NCBI GenBank assembly: GCA_029245865.1
Contig: JAQWOM010000028.1
Location: forward strand, 120,532 to 184,531
Direction of reading: 5' to 3'
DNA from: Planctomycetota bacterium
Lineage (GTDB): Bacteria > Planctomycetota > B15-G4
DNA length: 64,000 bases
In this document: piece after piece, positions 62,526 through 64,000 of the stretch
Layout: every line of letters starts with the position of its first letter
How positions within the stretch are numbered: position 1 is the stretch's first letter
Notes under the pieces: model-generated
Seen by the model: only the letters and a program-made list of their open reading frames with translations
Told to the model about the DNA's origin: nothing
Databases searched by the model: none
Translations under genes and position numbers: made by a program

Positions 62526-63059
62526 TCAGGACACCGCGTCGTACTTTGCGTTCATCTGGGTGTTTGCCTCATTTCGCCGCGCAAACACTGCTTCACGGCC
62601 AATCTTCTCGCGAAGCTTCAAGATTCCATCCATCAGAGCCTCCGGGCGGGGAGGACAGCCGGGAACAAAGATGTCCACCGGAATGATCTTGTGGACGCCT
62701 TTCACGGTGTTGTAGCCCCATTTCACGTAAGGCCCGCCGCCGCACACACAGGCGCCCATGGCGATGACGTAGCGCGGCTCGGCCATCTGGTCGTAGAGCC
62801 GACGCACCCGCACGGCCATCTTCGCGTTCACAGTACCGGGCACGATGATCAAATCACTCTGACGCGGAGTCGCCCGAGGAATGCCGGCGCCAAAGCGGTC
62901 CAGATCAAAGGTGGCCGCGAAGACCGCCATCATCTCGATCGCACAGCAGGCAATGCCGAAGGTCATCGGCCAGACAGATGACTTGCGCCCCCACCCGACC
63001 GCCGTGTCGACGGCGCCGACCAGCTTGTTGTCGGGGAGAGTGTTGTTCAGAAGGCCCAT
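62526..63059 (-). CDS. nuoB: NADH-quinone oxidoreductase subunit B (N2 cluster)
   Basis: A 177-residue subunit carrying the N2 4Fe-4S cluster. Ligands are the tandem Cys38-Cys39 in '[10 protein letters not shown]', Cys104 in 'MGACVCGGG', and Cys135 in '[11 protein letters not shown]'. An extra Cys106 follows Cys104, where many homologues have a small or polar residue. It begins 19 bases after nuoA and ends 39 bases before nuoC. Confidence 0.97.
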   Translation of the reverse strand: MGLLNNTLPDNKLVGAVDTAVGWGRKSSVWPMTFGIACCAIEMMAVFAATFDLDRFGAGIPRATPRQSDLIIVPGTVNAKMAVRVRRLYDQMAEPRYVIAMGACVCGGGPYVKWGYNTVKGVHKIIPVDIFVPGCPPRPEALMDGILKLREKIGREAVFARRNEANTQMNAKYDAVS

Positions 63060-63078
63060 GGTGTCATCTCTCTCCAGT

Positions 63079-63474
63079 TCAATCCTGAACCCGGCGCTTG
63101 TTGTGAAAGGTCTTCACCCAATCCAAATCGCCCTTGACCCAGTCCACAACCAACCCGAGGAACACAATGGACATGAAGATGAGTCCCGCCCCAAGAGCCA
63201 GCGTCTGATTCGGGGCGTCACGAAAAACACGCGCCCAGGGAAACATCAGCGCGATCTCCACCTCAAAGATGATGAAGATCAAGGCCGTGGTGTAAAACCG
63301 CATATCGAAGCGAATCTGAGCCGGACCGATCGGGTCCTCGGCACACTCGTACGCCATGTTCTTTTCGGGGTACGGATTCGACGGCCGAAACAGAAAGCCC
63401 AGGATCAACGGCGCGCTCACCATGGCCACTCCTGTAATCAGGAACACCAAGACGGCGTGGTAATCGAGGAACAA
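63079..63474 (-). CDS. nuoA: NADH-quinone oxidoreductase subunit A
   Basis: A 131-residue three-TM subunit, the first gene of the nuo operon. '[20 protein letters not shown]' includes the conserved Cys and Glu loop that closes over the quinone site, and '[15 protein letters not shown]' holds the conserved membrane Glu residues. The start codon is TTG at 63474, supported by AGGAG six bases upstream. The operon promoter must lie in 63475-63640; no clear hexamers were seen. Confidence 0.95.
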   Translation of the reverse strand: MFLDYHAVLVFLITGVAMVSAPLILGFLFRPSNPYPEKNMAYECAEDPIGPAQIRFDMRFYTTALIFIIFEVEIALMFPWARVFRDAPNQTLALGAGLIFMSIVFLGLVVDWVKGDLDWVKTFHNKRRVQD

Positions 63475-63575
63475 GGGATTCTCCTGTCCGGGCTAGATTC
63501 AGGCCCAGACTATAGGCTTTTGCCCTCTGCGAACAAGACGAACAGGCCCTCTTGAAACCGCGATCCGGAGACGCA

Positions 63576-63612
63576 GAAAGGCCGGCACGAGGTCATCTCG
63601 CACCGGCCTTTC
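63576..63612. terminator. Strong hairpin, probable transcription terminator
   Basis: A perfect 10-bp inverted repeat GAAAGGCCGG/CCGGCCTTTC with an inner 4-bp CGAG/CTCG stem and a 5-base loop. It lies 27 bases beyond the stop of the right-edge gene, so on the minus strand the stem ends in CCTTTCT, and it separates that gene from nuoA on the same strand. The T-run is short, but the stem is the strongest seen in the window. Confidence 0.65.
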
Positions 63613-63638
63613 GTGGCCCGCAGCAGGGACTGACTGGG

Positions 63639-64000
63639 TCAGGGAACCTGCAGCTCCAGACAGTTGCTGCCGGAGATCCCCTGAGGGGCGGACGCATCCT
63701 CGAAGAAGGCCTGCAAGTACAGGGAGGTACTGCCCGGGAACGTCGGGTCCATGGCCGTGGTTCCTGAGAATGAACCCGAGGCGTTGAACGGGAAAATCAG
63801 GCTCTGGAGCCACGGAATCGGGTGGAACGTCCCGCCGAAGAACGGCGTTGGGTTGTCTGCCAGCCCGAAGAACACGAAACCCAGCGCAAACGGCTGAGCG
63901 TTCGAGATCGTGACCGTGAAGCCTGCCGAGCTGCCGGGCGTCAAATCACCCGAGCCGGTCATGACGGGTTCGCCCAGCGAACCGCCGATGCCAGAGGCCC
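63639..64000 (-). CDS. C-terminal end of a large secreted protein (truncated by window edge)
   Basis: The minus-strand frame enters from the right edge without a start and ends at 63639; about 119 residues are visible. The sequence is a Gly/Ser/Phe/Pro-rich beta-type domain ('GSGDLTPGSSAGFTVTISN', 'FFGGTFHPIPW', 'GSTSLYLQAFFEDASAP', ending 'SNCLELQVP'). This style of closing domain is, from memory, frequent at the ends of secreted proteins of some planctomycetes, where 'LQAFFxD...SNxLEL' recurs. The protein's function is unknown. The hairpin at 63576-63612 follows it. Confidence 0.7.
   Translation of the reverse strand, partial: ASGIGGSLGEPVMTGSGDLTPGSSAGFTVTISNAQPFALGFVFFGLADNPTPFFGGTFHPIPWLQSLIFPFNASGSFSGTTAMDPTFPGSTSLYLQAFFEDASAPQGISGSNCLELQVP

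Noticed and set aside
1..64000. CRISPR arrays, insertion sequences, prophage or toxin-antitoxin modules
   Set aside because: No regularly spaced repeats, transposase, integrase, Cas, phage or toxin motifs were seen on either strand.

Overview
The window is an ordinary, densely packed, GC-rich chromosomal segment from a diderm (Gram-negative type) aerobic bacterium. It carries LptF and LptG, MurJ, several lipoprotein signal peptides and a respiratory complex I operon. Three features make a Planctomycetota-like lineage my best guess: the partial secreted protein at the right edge, the YfbK-type VWA protein paired with an ECF sigma factor, and the large secreted glycosidase. This assignment is inferred from gene style, not from a marker gene. 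I found no tRNA, rRNA, CRISPR array, insertion sequence, prophage or integrase.

Left part (1-10.4 kb): the 5' part of rho (minus strand), then a lipoprotein and the two subunits of a 3-oxoacid CoA-transferase (plus strand). Next comes rpmB, then a minus-strand run that reads purA > uppS > cdsA > phoH > ybeY > lptF > lptG. Nearly every junction in this run is a 4-base start/stop overlap, so nucleotide, isoprenoid, phospholipid, ribosome-maturation and LPS-export functions are probably co-expressed.

Centre (10.4-34 kb): a secreted/envelope trio (a GH2 glycosidase lipoprotein, a small lipoprotein and a sulfatase-fold protein with an LtaS/EptA-like active site). It is followed by a membrane protein translationally coupled to a Cu+-type P1B ATPase, then glnA with an unusual P-II-like protein, then mutS. 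A second overlapped minus-strand run holds a Cys-rich secreted protein, a repeat protein, an M19 dipeptidase and an RlmI-like methyltransferase. A DUF2203 protein, a methyltransferase, and an ECF sigma factor with a VWA/anti-sigma-like membrane protein follow.

Right-centre (34-52.7 kb): an ABC-2 (NatAB-type) exporter, an inositol-monophosphatase-like protein, a GT87 glycosyltransferase, an HMG-CoA lyase, an acyl-CoA carboxylase beta subunit, a second ECF sigma factor, PlsC, a TPR protein, a P-II/XdhC overlapping pair, MurJ, leucine dehydrogenase, topA and a DUF420-like membrane protein. Leucine dehydrogenase, the MCC-type carboxylase subunit, HMG-CoA lyase and the CoA-transferase are together consistent with leucine breakdown to acetoacetyl-CoA, although they lie in separate loci.

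Right end (52.8-63.5 kb): nuoABCDHIJKLMN in the minus orientation, without nuoEFG. Then a strong hairpin and the 3' end of a large secreted protein.

No obviously new defence or mobile system is present. The most interesting items are the LtaS-like active site in a soluble sulfatase-fold protein beside a GH2 enzyme, the two non-canonical P-II proteins (one lacking the T-loop, one lacking the uridylylated Tyr and fused in operon to XdhC), the sigma/VWA module, and the small eight-cysteine secreted protein.
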